Source of the DNA: Actinomadura livida
GTDB lineage: Bacteria; Actinomycetota; Actinomycetes; Streptosporangiales; Streptosporangiaceae
Length of the DNA stretch: 64,000 nt
NCBI RefSeq assembly: GCF_014648675.1
Contig: NZ_BMRO01000002.1
Span: forward strand, 314,550-378,549
Direction of reading: 5' to 3'
Below the pieces are notes generated by a model. It was not told the DNA's origin. It saw only the letters and a program-made list of their open reading frames with translations, and searched no databases. Positions 26,702 through 35,053 of the stretch are shown one piece after another (positions within the stretch are counted from its first letter, which is position 1; each line of letters opens with the position of its first letter). Made by a program: the position numbers and the translations under genes.

Positions 26702-27870
26702 GGTAGCCACGCGCGCAGCCGGAACTCCCCGGCGGCGGCCTCGTGGTCCAGCCGGCCGCCGGCCAGCCGGACCCGCTCGGTGAGCCCGACCAGGCCCGTC
26801 CCGCTGCCCGGTGCCGCGGGCCCGGCGGCGGGCGCGGCGGGCAGCGCGTTGCGGATGTCGATCACCAGCCCGGTGCCCGGCCGGCCCGCCAGCGCGACCC
26901 GGACCCGGCGGTCCGCCGCGTGCTTGCGGGCGTTGGTCAGCCCCTCCTGGACGACCCGGTAGGCGGTGCGGCCGACCGAGGCGGGCAGGGCGGCGTCGGC
27001 GACGTCGTCGCGCAGCTCCACCGCCGCGCCGGCGTCGCGGGACTCGGCCACCAGCCGCGGCACGTCGGCCAGGACGGGCTGCGGGCGCCCCTCGTCCCCG
27101 TCCCCGTCGCCGGTGTCGTCGGTGCGCAGCAGCAGGATCACCTCCCGCAGCTCCTCCAGCGCCTGGTGCACCCCGGCGCGGACGACCCCGGCGGCCCGCG
27201 ACAGCTTCTCCGGCGGGGCGTCCGGCCGGTACTCCAGCGCGCCCGCGTAGGTGGCCAGCAGCGACAGCCGGTGCGCCAGGACGTCGTGCATCTCCCGGGC
27301 GATCCGCGTCCGCTCCATCATGCGGGCCTCGGCGACCCGGCGGCCCTGCTCGGCCTCGGCGCGGCGGGCGCGTTCCTCCAGCGACACCAGCAGCGCGCGG
27401 CGGGCCCGGGCGAGCGCGCCCCAGCCGATCAGCGCGCCGTAGCCGGCGGTGATCAGCAGCAGCCACCAGCCGAAGGAGATCCCGCCGGGCGGCCGCCACA
27501 GCCCCTGCGCCGCGTGCGCGGCGATCCCCGCCGCGCCGATCGCGGCGGCGACGCCCGCCGGGCGCCGCTGCGCCACCTGCAGCACCGCGAGGGTCGCCGC
27601 CGGGGTCGCGGCCGGTGACACCGCCGCCAGCGCGGTGAGCGCCACCGCGACCGCGACCGGGCGCCACAGCAGCAGCGGCGACAGCAGCCACGCCGCGACA
27701 CCGGCCGCGGCGTCCAGGGCGAACCGGCCGTCCGCCGCGCCGGTCCCGTGCCGGGCCCAGAGCGTCGCCGCGACCAGGACCCCCACGATGGCGAACACCA
27801 GCGCCGCACCGGCGCGGCGGCGCCGCCGCCAGGGGTCGGCGTCCGCCTCGGGAAGGGTCTCCTCGTCCAT
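26689..27870 (-). CDS. DesK-like sensor histidine kinase
   Basis: A 393-aa kinase with about five to six N-terminal transmembrane segments (residues about 20-160). The HisKA_3 motif EMERTRIAREMHDVLAHRLS-type region (MMERTRIAREMHDVLAHRL, His near 190) and an HATPase_c domain ending GLVGLTERVRLAGG follow. No extracytoplasmic sensor domain, so the membrane part itself may be the sensor. ATG 27870 is chosen over a GTG 15 codons upstream. Divergent from the DUF6069 gene. Confidence 0.88.
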   Translation of the reverse strand: MDEETLPEADADPWRRRRRAGAALVFAIVGVLVAATLWARHGTGAADGRFALDAAAGVAAWLLSPLLLWRPVAVAVALTALAAVSPAATPAATLAVLQVAQRRPAGVAAAIGAAGIAAHAAQGLWRPPGGISFGWWLLLITAGYGALIGWGALARARRALLVSLEERARRAEAEQGRRVAEARMMERTRIAREMHDVLAHRLSLLATYAGALEYRPDAPPEKLSRAAGVVRAGVHQALEELREVILLLRTDDTGDGDGDEGRPQPVLADVPRLVAESRDAGAAVELRDDVADAALPASVGRTAYRVVQEGLTNARKHAADRRVRVALAGRPGTGLVIDIRNALPAAPAAGPAAPGSGTGLVGLTERVRLAGGRLDHEAAAGEFRLRAWLPWPA

Positions 27871-28034
27871 CGGGCAAAGGCTAGCCGCGCACGTCACGGC
27901 GCCGACACCGACCAAAGTCGGTCTCCGCCCCCTCCGCGGTCGGAACCCCTATGGCCGCGCGCCCGATGCGGGGGAGGCGCCGCGGCGGCGACGCTGGCGG
28001 AGCCCGATGAACCCCCGGAACGAAGGAGACCGAC

Positions 28035-28478
28035 ATGGCTCAGACTGACATGGCTCGCACCGACCACGCCGGCGGCGCCGCCCGCAGGGCGGTGACCGTC
28101 GCGGGCGGCGCCGTGGCCGCGCTCGTCCTGTGGACGCTGACCGGCCCGGTGGCGGGGCACACCCCGTCCGCCGAGACCGGCGGGGAGATCCAGCAGGTCG
28201 GGGCGGTGGCGGTCGCCGCCGGCGCCCTGGTCGCCGGGCTGGCGGCCTGGGCGCTGCTGGCGGTGCTGGAGCGGACGGTCGGCCGCCCCGCCCGCGCCTG
28301 GACGACCACCGCCGCCGCCGTGCTGGCCCTGTCGCTGGCCGGTCCGCTCGGCGGCGCCGCCGACACCGCGAGCATGGCGGCCCTGACCGGGATGCACCTG
28401 CTGGTCGGCGCGGTGCTCATCGCCGGCCTCGGCACGTCGGCGCGCGGCCGGCGGGGCGGCCCGCGCGCGGCCCGATGA
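28035..28478 (+). CDS. DUF6069-like four-helix membrane protein
   Basis: A 147-aa protein with four hydrophobic segments (VAGGAVAALVLWTLTGPVA; GAVAVAAGALVAGLAAWALL; TTAAAVLALSLAGPLGG; MHLLVGAVLIAGLG) and the arrangement of the DUF6069 family. It is divergently placed to the two-component system (164 nt), so it is a candidate target. Ribosome site AAGGAG lies just upstream of the ATG. Function unknown. Confidence 0.75.
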   Translation: MAQTDMARTDHAGGAARRAVTVAGGAVAALVLWTLTGPVAGHTPSAETGGEIQQVGAVAVAAGALVAGLAAWALLAVLERTVGRPARAWTTTAAAVLALSLAGPLGGAADTASMAALTGMHLLVGAVLIAGLGTSARGRRGGPRAAR

Positions 28479-28519
28479 GTTCCGCGCCTCGCTCCGGTCA
28501 ATAGGGGGACGAGGAGGAG

Positions 28520-29713
28520 ATGATGAACCTGTCAGGCAAGCGGCTCGGCCGGATGCGCGAGGTGCTCGGCGGGCACGTCGGCAGCGGCGGCGTCCCGGGA
28601 CTGGTCGCCCTGGTGGCCCGGCGCGGCGACGTCCACACCGAGGTCCTCGGCACCGCCGAGGCGGGCGGCGGCCCGCCGATGCGCCGCGACACGATCTTCC
28701 GGATCGCGTCGGTCACCAAGCAGCTCACCGCCGCGGCGGCGATGACGCTGGTGGAGGAGTGCCGGCTGCGGCTGGACGACCCCGTCGGCGACCTGCTGCC
28801 CGAGCTGGCCGAGCCGCGGGTCCTGTCCCACCCCGCCGCGCCGCTGGACGACACCGTCCCCGCGAACCGCCCGATCACCGTGCGGGACCTGCTGACGTTC
28901 CGGCTCGGCACCGGCGCGATCATGGCGCCGCCCGGCACGACCCCCGTCCAGCGGGCGATGGACGAGGCCGGCGTCGCCCCCGGGCCCGGCGGCCACTCGC
29001 TCGAGCCCGGCGAATGGCTGGCGCGCCTCGGCGGGCTGCCGCTCGTCCACCAGCCGGGGGAGCGGTGGATGTACGACACGAGCGCCGACGTCCTCGGGAT
29101 CCTCATGGCCCGCGCCGCCGGGCGGCCGCTGGCCGACCTGCTCGCCGAGCGGCTGTTCGAGCCGCTCGGGATGACCGACACCGGCTTCCACGTCCCCGCC
29201 GGGAAGCTGGACCGGCTGGCCGCCGCCTACCGGCCCGACCCCGAGACCGGGACGCTCGTCCCCGCCGACGACCGCGCCGCGTGGACGAGCCCGCCCGTGT
29301 TCCCGTCCGGCGCCGGCGGCCCGGGACTGCTCTCCACCGCCGACGACCTGCTCGCCTTCTGCACCATGATGCTGAACGGGGGCCGCAACGGCTCGGAGCG
29401 CGTCCTGTCGCGGCCGTCGGTGGAACTGATGACCACCGACCAGCTCACCGCGGAGCAGAAGGCCGACAACCACCTGTTCTTCGGCGGCAACAGCGGCTGG
29501 GGCTTCGGCGTCGGCGTCATCACCCGCCGCGACGGCCTGGCCGCCGTCCCCGGCCGCTTCGGCTGGGTCGGCGGCACCGGCACCTCGGTCTACACCGACC
29601 CGGCCGAGGAGCTCATCGGGATCCTGCTGACGCAGCGCGCCCTCACGTCCCCGGCCCCGGCGCCCTGGTTCGACGACTTCTGGACCTGCGCCTACCAGGC
29701 CATCGACGACTGA
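28520..29713 (+). CDS. Serine hydrolase, beta-lactamase/class C PBP fold
   Basis: A 397-aa cytoplasmic-looking protein (no signal peptide). Its beta-lactamase-fold motifs are RIASVTKQLTAAA (SxxK with SVTK, residue about 60) and MYDTSADVLG (the YxS/N element). A GFGVGV stretch and a C-terminal GTGTSVYTDP are in the place of the third motif. Such proteins are esterases, amidases or D-aminopeptidases more often than lactamases. Preceded by GAGGAGG; ATG 28520 or 28523. Confidence 0.88.
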   Translation: MMNLSGKRLGRMREVLGGHVGSGGVPGLVALVARRGDVHTEVLGTAEAGGGPPMRRDTIFRIASVTKQLTAAAAMTLVEECRLRLDDPVGDLLPELAEPRVLSHPAAPLDDTVPANRPITVRDLLTFRLGTGAIMAPPGTTPVQRAMDEAGVAPGPGGHSLEPGEWLARLGGLPLVHQPGERWMYDTSADVLGILMARAAGRPLADLLAERLFEPLGMTDTGFHVPAGKLDRLAAAYRPDPETGTLVPADDRAAWTSPPVFPSGAGGPGLLSTADDLLAFCTMMLNGGRNGSERVLSRPSVELMTTDQLTAEQKADNHLFFGGNSGWGFGVGVITRRDGLAAVPGRFGWVGGTGTSVYTDPAEELIGILLTQRALTSPAPAPWFDDFWTCAYQAIDD

Positions 29714-29930
29714 CCAGCACGCCCACATGTGGCCTGGGCGAACAGGAGCAGGTTCCCGGACGGGTCCAAGGCGCAGTCGCGGGATCCCCGGGCGGTCGAT
29801 CGGCTCCTGCATCACCTCGGCGCCGGCGGCTTCCAGGCGGTCGAAGACGGCGTCGCAGTCGTCGGTCGCCAAGACCAGGCGGCGGACGAGGCCGTCCGCG
29901 ACTCGACCCACCAAGCCGAGGACGCCACTC
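29692..29930 (-). pseudogene. Decayed VOC family gene fragment
   Basis: On the minus strand RRLVLATDDCDAVFDRLEAA and GAEVMQEPIDRPG match the second half of a VOC protein. The frame then breaks and continues in another frame as SRDCALDPSGNLLLFAQAT, the family C-terminus, ending at 29692. About two bases appear lost at the PWG position, and the N-terminal 60-70 residues are missing. The fragment overlaps the end of the serine hydrolase gene and abuts the recombinase gene; it fills the 349-nt gap there. Confidence 0.7.
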
Positions 29931-30062
29931 CCGCCCAGCATCCGAAACCGACGAAGCCCGAGCCCTGGGCCGCAGTGCTCGGCGGGTCCCGGCTCCTGCC
30001 GAAGGTGAGGCCGGGATGCGCCCGAGTGCACCGGCCGCAGACGGTCGTGGAGGTCTGGCGGG

Positions 30063-31424
30063 CTACTCGAAGACGGCTGCGGCCCGGTCGGCGTGCGCCG
30101 CGGCCCGCTTCCCCTGGTTGCGGCGTTCCCAGTAGCCGATGGTGGTGGCGGGGTTGACGTGGTCGGCGAACTCCTGCACCTCGGCGAGCGGGACGCCGTC
30201 GTCCAGCATGTGGGTGATGCGGGAGGCGCGCCACACGTGCGGGGTGAGGTCCCGGCCGGGCGGCACCCCGGCGGCCCGGCCGAGCCGGGTGCTGATCCGG
30301 TCGACGTCGTGGCGGTCGAGCCGGTCGCCCTTGGCGTCCAGCAGCAGCGGCCCGGCGGTCCGGTCCCCGACGTGGCGGCGCAGCAGGTCGGCGCAGCGCG
30401 GCGGCAGCGGCAGCCGGCGCCGCTTGCCGCCCTTGCGGGTCACGACCAGGTGGACGCGGTCGCCGTCGTCCACGAGGTCGCCGACGTCGGCGGCGCACAG
30501 CTCGGTGACCCGCCCCGCCAGGCTGTACAGGAGCATCACCACGAGCAGGTCCAGCTCGGCGGACGCCGCGGCCGCGACCGCCCGGACCTGCTCGGCCTCC
30601 AGCACCGGGGTGGATCCGGCGCCGCGGCCCGCCTCGATCCGCGGCCGGTCGTCCTGGGTGACCGGGTTGCGCGGCGGCGGGTCCAGCCGCTCGGCGGCGT
30701 AGGTGTGCAGCGACGACAGGCACGCCACGTAGCGGCCGATGCTGCGCTTGGCGACCCCGGCGCCCTCCTGCCGCAGCCGCCACATCCGGACCTGGTCGCG
30801 GGTCAGGCACCCGACGGAGAACGCGTCGTGGCCCACCTCCCGCGCCAGCGGCGCCCAGACGCGCCGCAGGTCGTCGGCGTAGTTGCGCTTGGTGGCGGGG
30901 GAGGCGCGCCGGGTGCTGCTCAGCCAGTCCAGCACCAGCGCGAAGGTCTGCGGCGTGCACGCCTCGGCCAGCAGCTCGATCCGGCGCCGGTGGATCCACC
31001 GCCCGCCGACCCGCGCGACCTGCACCTGCCCCAGCTCGCCGTCCAGCCGGCGCAGCGCGTCAGCCGCCAGCCCCGCCCCCGGCCGCGCCGGCGCCCCGCC
31101 GAGCCGCGCGGCAAGGTCGGCCCCCGGCTCATGCCCCGGGTCAGACGAGGCAGGACCGTCCGGCGGCCGCCCGGTCCCCTCCGCACCAGAGCCGCCCAGG
31201 GCGCTGCGCCCGTCGTCGCTCTGCGATGCATCGACGGTGCCGGAACCGGCGTCTTCCATCGGAGCGGCGGGCAGCACGACCCCTTCGATGATCGGCGCCG
31301 CACCCAACGACCGCGGCATCCGCGACCCGGACCCAGCGGCCGGTACAGACCCCAGCTCCCGCTCGGGATCGACATGCCCGCTGCCGCCGTCATTAGTGCG
31401 GGGCGCGGCGTCGTCCACGGTCAC
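30063..31424 (-). CDS. Tyrosine recombinase/integrase
   Basis: A 453-aa protein. The first roughly 140 residues are a low-complexity Pro/Gly/Asp-rich extension. A SAM-like core-binding domain follows (about 145-245), then the catalytic domain. Expected residues are visible: Arg in YSLAGRVTELCAADV, Lys in TRKGGKRRRLPL, HxxR as HVWRASRITHML, the second His in FADHVNPATT and Tyr in IGYWERR. It should be active. A dif-like site lies 178 nt upstream in the divergent region, and a decayed VOC gene lies directly downstream. GTG start at 31424. Confidence 0.88.
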   Translation of the reverse strand: MTVDDAAPRTNDGGSGHVDPERELGSVPAAGSGSRMPRSLGAAPIIEGVVLPAAPMEDAGSGTVDASQSDDGRSALGGSGAEGTGRPPDGPASSDPGHEPGADLAARLGGAPARPGAGLAADALRRLDGELGQVQVARVGGRWIHRRRIELLAEACTPQTFALVLDWLSSTRRASPATKRNYADDLRRVWAPLAREVGHDAFSVGCLTRDQVRMWRLRQEGAGVAKRSIGRYVACLSSLHTYAAERLDPPPRNPVTQDDRPRIEAGRGAGSTPVLEAEQVRAVAAAASAELDLLVVMLLYSLAGRVTELCAADVGDLVDDGDRVHLVVTRKGGKRRRLPLPPRCADLLRRHVGDRTAGPLLLDAKGDRLDRHDVDRISTRLGRAAGVPPGRDLTPHVWRASRITHMLDDGVPLAEVQEFADHVNPATTIGYWERRNQGKRAAAHADRAAAVFE

Positions 31425-31601
31425 GTCTCAGTCCCCAAGGCTCGACCTCTCCGAAACATCCGTCCCATGCCCCACCCGGTCAGATGGCCCGCGTCCCGCA
31501 CGGAACCGGAGCCGCCGCCGCCCCCCGCGGACGTCTCCGCGCCAGGCCCTTCCCCTCCAAGACCGCGCCACCCTCGACCGCACGAGCGGCGCTGAGCCAG
31601 G

Positions 31602-31629
31602 GTAGCGCATAACCGCGATTATGCGCTGC
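31602..31629. promoter_or_regulatory. dif-like recombination site (11-6-11 dyad)
   Basis: Arms GTAGCGCATAA (31602-31612) and TTATGCGCTGC (31619-31629) flank the 6-bp centre CCGCGA. The inner 9 bp of each arm are perfectly inverted. The plan GCGCATAA-N6-TTATG is that of Xer/dif sites (the E. coli XerC arm is GGTGCGCATAA). It lies between the tyrosine recombinase gene and the divergent coiled-coil gene, so it could be the recombinase's core site or a repressor operator. Confidence 0.6.
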
Positions 31630-31695
31630 CTGCATTCCTTGGTCTAAAAATAGGAATCAGGTCTTCGTTTTCTCGGGGAAGGAATGTGAGATGGT

Positions 31696-32976
31696 GTGCG
31701 CATGCGTGATCAGAAGGACCGGGCGGCCGGGGCCGCCAGTACGTCGACCGCGAACGCGCTGGACGAGGAGGCCGCTGTCCTCTCCGCCGAGGAGGGCCGC
31801 GGCGAGGACGGAGGGGAGACGGGGGAGTCCGGTGGGCGGCGGCCGCCTGCGGGGGCCGATCCGGCGGCGCCGTGGGGGCGCTGCAAGTACTGCGACACTC
31901 CGCTGCCGAGGCCGCCCAAGGCCCGCGGGCGGCGGCCCGAGTACTGCCCGCCCGAGCGAGACCCCGGCGGGCAGGTCGTCAGGGACTGCCAGGCCGAGGC
32001 GCATGCCGCGGGGCGCAGCCCGGCCGCCGCTGCGGTCAAGGAACCCCTGGCCGCGCTGCGGACGGTCCTGGCCGGACTGGCCGCCGACGCCCGATCCCGC
32101 GCCGCCCGCGAGACCGCCGCCGCCGACCGGCTCGAAGAGATCATCACCACCGTGGTGGACCGCAACACCGCCCTGGAGCAGCAGGCCGCGCAGGCGCACG
32201 CCGAAGCCCGCGAGGCCGAGGCGGCCCGCCGCCGCGCCGAGCAGGGCCATGACGCCGCCCGGGTCGCCGCCGACGCGGCCGCCGACGCGCAGCGCCGGGC
32301 CGAGGAACGCACCCTGGCCGCCGAGGAGATCGCCCGCGCCGCCCGCGACACCGCACAAGTCCAGGCCGAGGCCAGGCAGGCCGCCGAGGCCGCCGCGCAG
32401 GCCGAAGCCGAACGCGCCCGGCAGCAACTGGACGCTGCTCACGAACGCCTCACCTCCGCGGAGCAGGCCCTGGCCCAGACCCGCGAGGACATGCAACGGG
32501 CCCTGGACGAGGCCCGCCACGCCCACGAACGGACCCGCACCGAGCTGGACCAGTGCACCGGCCGGCTCACCGAGACCCGTGCCCGGCTGTCGTCCACCGA
32601 GGAGGAACTGACCACGGTCCGGGCGGAGCTGGCCGCCGCGCGCACCGCGCTGACGACGGCCGAGCAGGCCGCTCAGGCCGCCACTGCCCGCGCCGAGGAC
32701 GCCGAGCGTCGCGCCGAGCACGAACGCACCGCCGCCGCAGATGCGGTCACCGCCGCGCACCGGGAACGCGACGCCGCCCGCGAGGCCGAGCTCACCCAGA
32801 CCACCCGCCTGCAGGTCCGACTGGAGACCGCCGTCGCCGAACGCGACGCCGCCCGAGCCGAAGCAGACGCGAACCTGGAACGGGCCCTGCGCGCCGAACA
32901 CACCACCGCGTCCCCCGACCAGGCGTCGTCAACGAGCGTGCCACCAGCCGCAAACGAGAGCCAGGTTGACCGCTGA
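31696..32976 (+). CDS. Zinc-finger plus long coiled-coil protein (KfrA-like)
   Basis: A 426-aa protein. An acidic N-terminus leads to a Cys cluster CKYCDTPLPRPP ... EYCPPE ... RDCQAEA (about 63-100), probably a zinc ribbon. It is followed by nearly 300 residues of uninterrupted Ala/Glu/Arg coiled coil. This plan recalls plasmid KfrA or SMC-like partition and structural proteins, although no HTH is obvious. Divergent from the recombinase gene with the dif-like site between. GTG 31696 has AAGGA 10 nt upstream; ATG 31702 is an alternative. Function unknown. Confidence 0.75.
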   Translation: MRMRDQKDRAAGAASTSTANALDEEAAVLSAEEGRGEDGGETGESGGRRPPAGADPAAPWGRCKYCDTPLPRPPKARGRRPEYCPPERDPGGQVVRDCQAEAHAAGRSPAAAAVKEPLAALRTVLAGLAADARSRAARETAAADRLEEIITTVVDRNTALEQQAAQAHAEAREAEAARRRAEQGHDAARVAADAAADAQRRAEERTLAAEEIARAARDTAQVQAEARQAAEAAAQAEAERARQQLDAAHERLTSAEQALAQTREDMQRALDEARHAHERTRTELDQCTGRLTETRARLSSTEEELTTVRAELAAARTALTTAEQAAQAATARAEDAERRAEHERTAAADAVTAAHRERDAAREAELTQTTRLQVRLETAVAERDAARAEADANLERALRAEHTTASPDQASSTSVPPAANESQVDR

Positions 32977-33276
32977 ACAATGGACCGGCCCGCGAGGAGG
33001 ATCGAACGGCCGGCAGCGACTCGGCCGTGTGACGCAGCGCGGCGCCCCTCCGCGACGCCCACCAGACGGAGCCGACGACCGCGCCCGTCCTGTGACACCC
33101 GACCAATCCCGCCCCGGCCCCGGGCCCACTCGAGTTCTCGGACGCGGGTTCCCGGGAGCCCTGGTCGCTTCGGTGGCCTGTCGGTTCTTGTCGGGCGATC
33201 GCCGCGTCGTTGGCGGAGACGTCGCCCGCAGTAGTCCGTTTTGTGTACAACCACAGCCCGCTGTCAGGCTGAGGCC
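32977..33276. other. Intergenic region without recognised feature
   Basis: About 300 bp between the coiled-coil gene and a GNAT gene. I see no tRNA, no convincing reading frame with a ribosome site, and no strong hairpin. Base composition is a little more mixed than in the flanking genes. A promoter for the GNAT gene must lie at its right end. Confidence 0.5.
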
Positions 33277-33852
33277 ATGCGTCACCCTCTTGACACGCTG
33301 GACTGGCCGATTTCCACTGAGCGGCTGCTGTTGCGCCGGGCCTCCCCCCACGACGTGGACGCGACCTGGGCCTACCGGAAGCTGCCGGAGACCCACGAAT
33401 GGGTCGCGGCCGCCACAGACACCTACGACGACTACCGTGAGCGCTTCCTCCGCGAGGAGCGGCTCGCAGACCTGCTCATCGTCGAACTGGACGGCCGGGT
33501 GATCGGCGACCTGACACTGAGGGTCCAGGACGGTTGGGCCCAGGAAGAGGTCGCTGACCAGGCGAAAGGCGTCCAAGGAGAGCTCGGGTGGACGCTCGAT
33601 CCCTCCTACGGCGGCAAGGGCTACGCCACCGAAGCGGTACGCGCCCTCATCGACATCTCCTTCGAGGGACTTGGCCTGCGCCGCCTGCACGCGGACTGCT
33701 TCTACGACAACGAATCCTCGTGGCGGCTGATGGAGCGGGTCGGGATGCGCCGCGAACAGCACACGGTCAGAGACTCACTCCACCGCACCAGAGGATGGCT
33801 CGACGGTCTCTCATACGCGCTCCTGGCCGAGGAATGGCCCGCTCACGAGTGA
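33277..33852 (+). CDS. GNAT N-acetyltransferase (RimJ/RimL type)
   Basis: A 191-aa GNAT: ISTERLLLRRASPHDVDATW at the N-terminus, acetyl-CoA loop SYGGKGYATEAVRALIDISF, then LRRLHADCFYDNESSWRLME. A central insertion (about 80-105) carries a charged loop, QDGWAQEEVADQAKGVQGEL. ATG at 33277 gives the usual family start; a further upstream extension is out of line with the family. Substrate unknown. It differs from the GNAT at 16.8 kb. Confidence 0.87.
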   Translation: MRHPLDTLDWPISTERLLLRRASPHDVDATWAYRKLPETHEWVAAATDTYDDYRERFLREERLADLLIVELDGRVIGDLTLRVQDGWAQEEVADQAKGVQGELGWTLDPSYGGKGYATEAVRALIDISFEGLGLRRLHADCFYDNESSWRLMERVGMRREQHTVRDSLHRTRGWLDGLSYALLAEEWPAHE

Positions 33853-33968
33853 CTACGGCGGCGACGCTTGAGAGCCCTCGCCGGGACGAAGATCACGCTG
33901 TCACTCATACACGCGGTCGCTCTCCTCCCGGCGCTGCGGCTGCTGGAGCCCAGGACGCCACCGCACCG

Positions 33969-34005
33969 TTGACGGATCCCGTGGTGGGCATATCATCACG
34001 ATATG
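33969..34005 (+). promoter_or_regulatory. Leaderless promoter and dyad operator of the ArsR gene
   Basis: TTGACG (33969-33974), 16 nt, TATCAT (33991-33996) gives a good -35/-10 pair whose start point would be about 34003, the A of the start codon. The dyad CATATC-N5-GATATG (33989-34005) overlaps both the -10 element and the ATG, as expected for ArsR autorepression. Confidence 0.7.
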
Positions 34006-34401
34006 GCGATTGATCGTGATTGTGGGATTACTTCGTTGGACGGGCTGGTGCCGGCGGCGGCGTTGTTCCACTCGCTGGCCGATCCGGTGCGGTTGTCGAT
34101 CGTGCAGCGGCTGGCTCGTCAGGAGGCGCGGGTGGTGGACCTGACCCGGGAGCTGGAGCTGGCGCAGTCCACGGTGTCCAAGCACCTGGCGTGCCTGCGC
34201 GGCTGCAGGCTGGTGGACTACCGCGCCGAGGGCCGCCAGTCGTTCTACTTCATCGCCGCGCCCGAGCTGCTGGACCTGCTGCGCTCGGCCGAGCACCTCC
34301 TTTCCGCGACCGACCGCGCCGTGGCGCTGTGCCCGACCTACGGCAGCGCCGCCGATCAGCCGGTGGGCGCCTGCGCGCCCGAAGCGCAGGTTCGGGCATG
34401 A
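34003..34401 (+). CDS. ArsR/SmtB regulator, CmtR-like (Cd/Pb sensor type)
   Basis: A 132-aa winged-helix repressor. The recognition region LELAQSTVSKHLACLRGCRLV contains C64 and C68, and C110 follows in VALCPTYG. M. tuberculosis CmtR uses exactly this pattern (C57, C61 in HLSCLRGC, and C102) to bind Cd(II)/Pb(II). The similarity suggests a soft-metal sensor. It heads an operon with an isoprenylcysteine-methyltransferase-like membrane protein and a SAM methyltransferase, and the mRNA appears leaderless. Confidence 0.87.
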   Translation: MAIDRDCGITSLDGLVPAAALFHSLADPVRLSIVQRLARQEARVVDLTRELELAQSTVSKHLACLRGCRLVDYRAEGRQSFYFIAAPELLDLLRSAEHLLSATDRAVALCPTYGSAADQPVGACAPEAQVRA

Positions 34402-34438
34402 CCGCGATCTCGTTGGGGCGCCGAACTGGGAGGACATC

Positions 34439-35053
34439 GTGGCGGTCGCCGCACTGGTCATCTATCTGATCTGGGCCGCGCTGGCGTTCGGGCTGCGCAC
34501 CTTCCTGCAGTGGCGCCGCACGGGTGACACCGGATTCCGCGGCGGCGGCCTGGCCAAGGGAAGTGCTCAGCGGTGGGTGCGAGCCTTGTTCAGCGCCGCG
34601 CTGCTCGTCGGCGCCGCCGGTCCGGTCGCCGCGCTGGCCGGCCTGCCCGCCACCGGCGTGCTCGACCACCTCGCCGTCCACACGATCGGGGTGGTGGTGG
34701 CCCTGGCCGGGGCGGCGGCCACGCTGGCCGCGCAGGCCTCGATGGGCGACTCCTGGCGGATCGGCGTGGCCGAGGACGAGCGCACCGACCTGGTCACCGG
34801 CGGGCCGTTCGCGCTGGCCCGCAACCCGATCTTCACCGCGATGATCGCTTCCGCCGCCGGCCTGGCCGCCATGGTCCCCAACGTGGTCGCGCTGGTGGGC
34901 CTGGTGGTGACCGTGGCGGCGATCGAGATGCAGGTCCGCGCCGTCGAAGAGCCCTACCTGCTGCGCACCCACGGCGCGGCCTATGCCGACTATGCCGTTC
35001 GGGTCGGCCGGTTCCTGCCCGGCCTCGGCCGCCTCCATCACGCCGGCCGGTGA
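34439..35053 (+). CDS. Isoprenylcysteine carboxyl methyltransferase-family membrane protein
   Basis: A 204-aa integral membrane protein with about five helices. The ICMT/PEMT signature reads MGDSWRIGVAEDERTDLVTG, then GPFALARNPIFTAMI (about 102-138), ending AVEEPYLLRTHGAAYADYAVR. Bacterial members methylate unknown small substrates at the membrane using S-adenosylmethionine. GTG at 34439 has GGGAGG upstream. It lies 37 nt after the CmtR-like gene and is coupled (TGATG) to the next methyltransferase. Confidence 0.85.
   Translation: MAVAALVIYLIWAALAFGLRTFLQWRRTGDTGFRGGGLAKGSAQRWVRALFSAALLVGAAGPVAALAGLPATGVLDHLAVHTIGVVVALAGAAATLAAQASMGDSWRIGVAEDERTDLVTGGPFALARNPIFTAMIASAAGLAAMVPNVVALVGLVVTVAAIEMQVRAVEEPYLLRTHGAAYADYAVRVGRFLPGLGRLHHAGR

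Noticed and set aside
28520..29713. Beta-lactamase resistance gene
   Set aside because: The SxxK motif is present but there is no signal peptide and the third motif is not lactamase-like; a generic serine hydrolase is safer.
32977..33276. Possible tRNA or attachment site next to the recombinase gene
   Set aside because: I could not fold a cloverleaf in this stretch or elsewhere nearby, and I found no direct repeat pair that would mark attL/attR.
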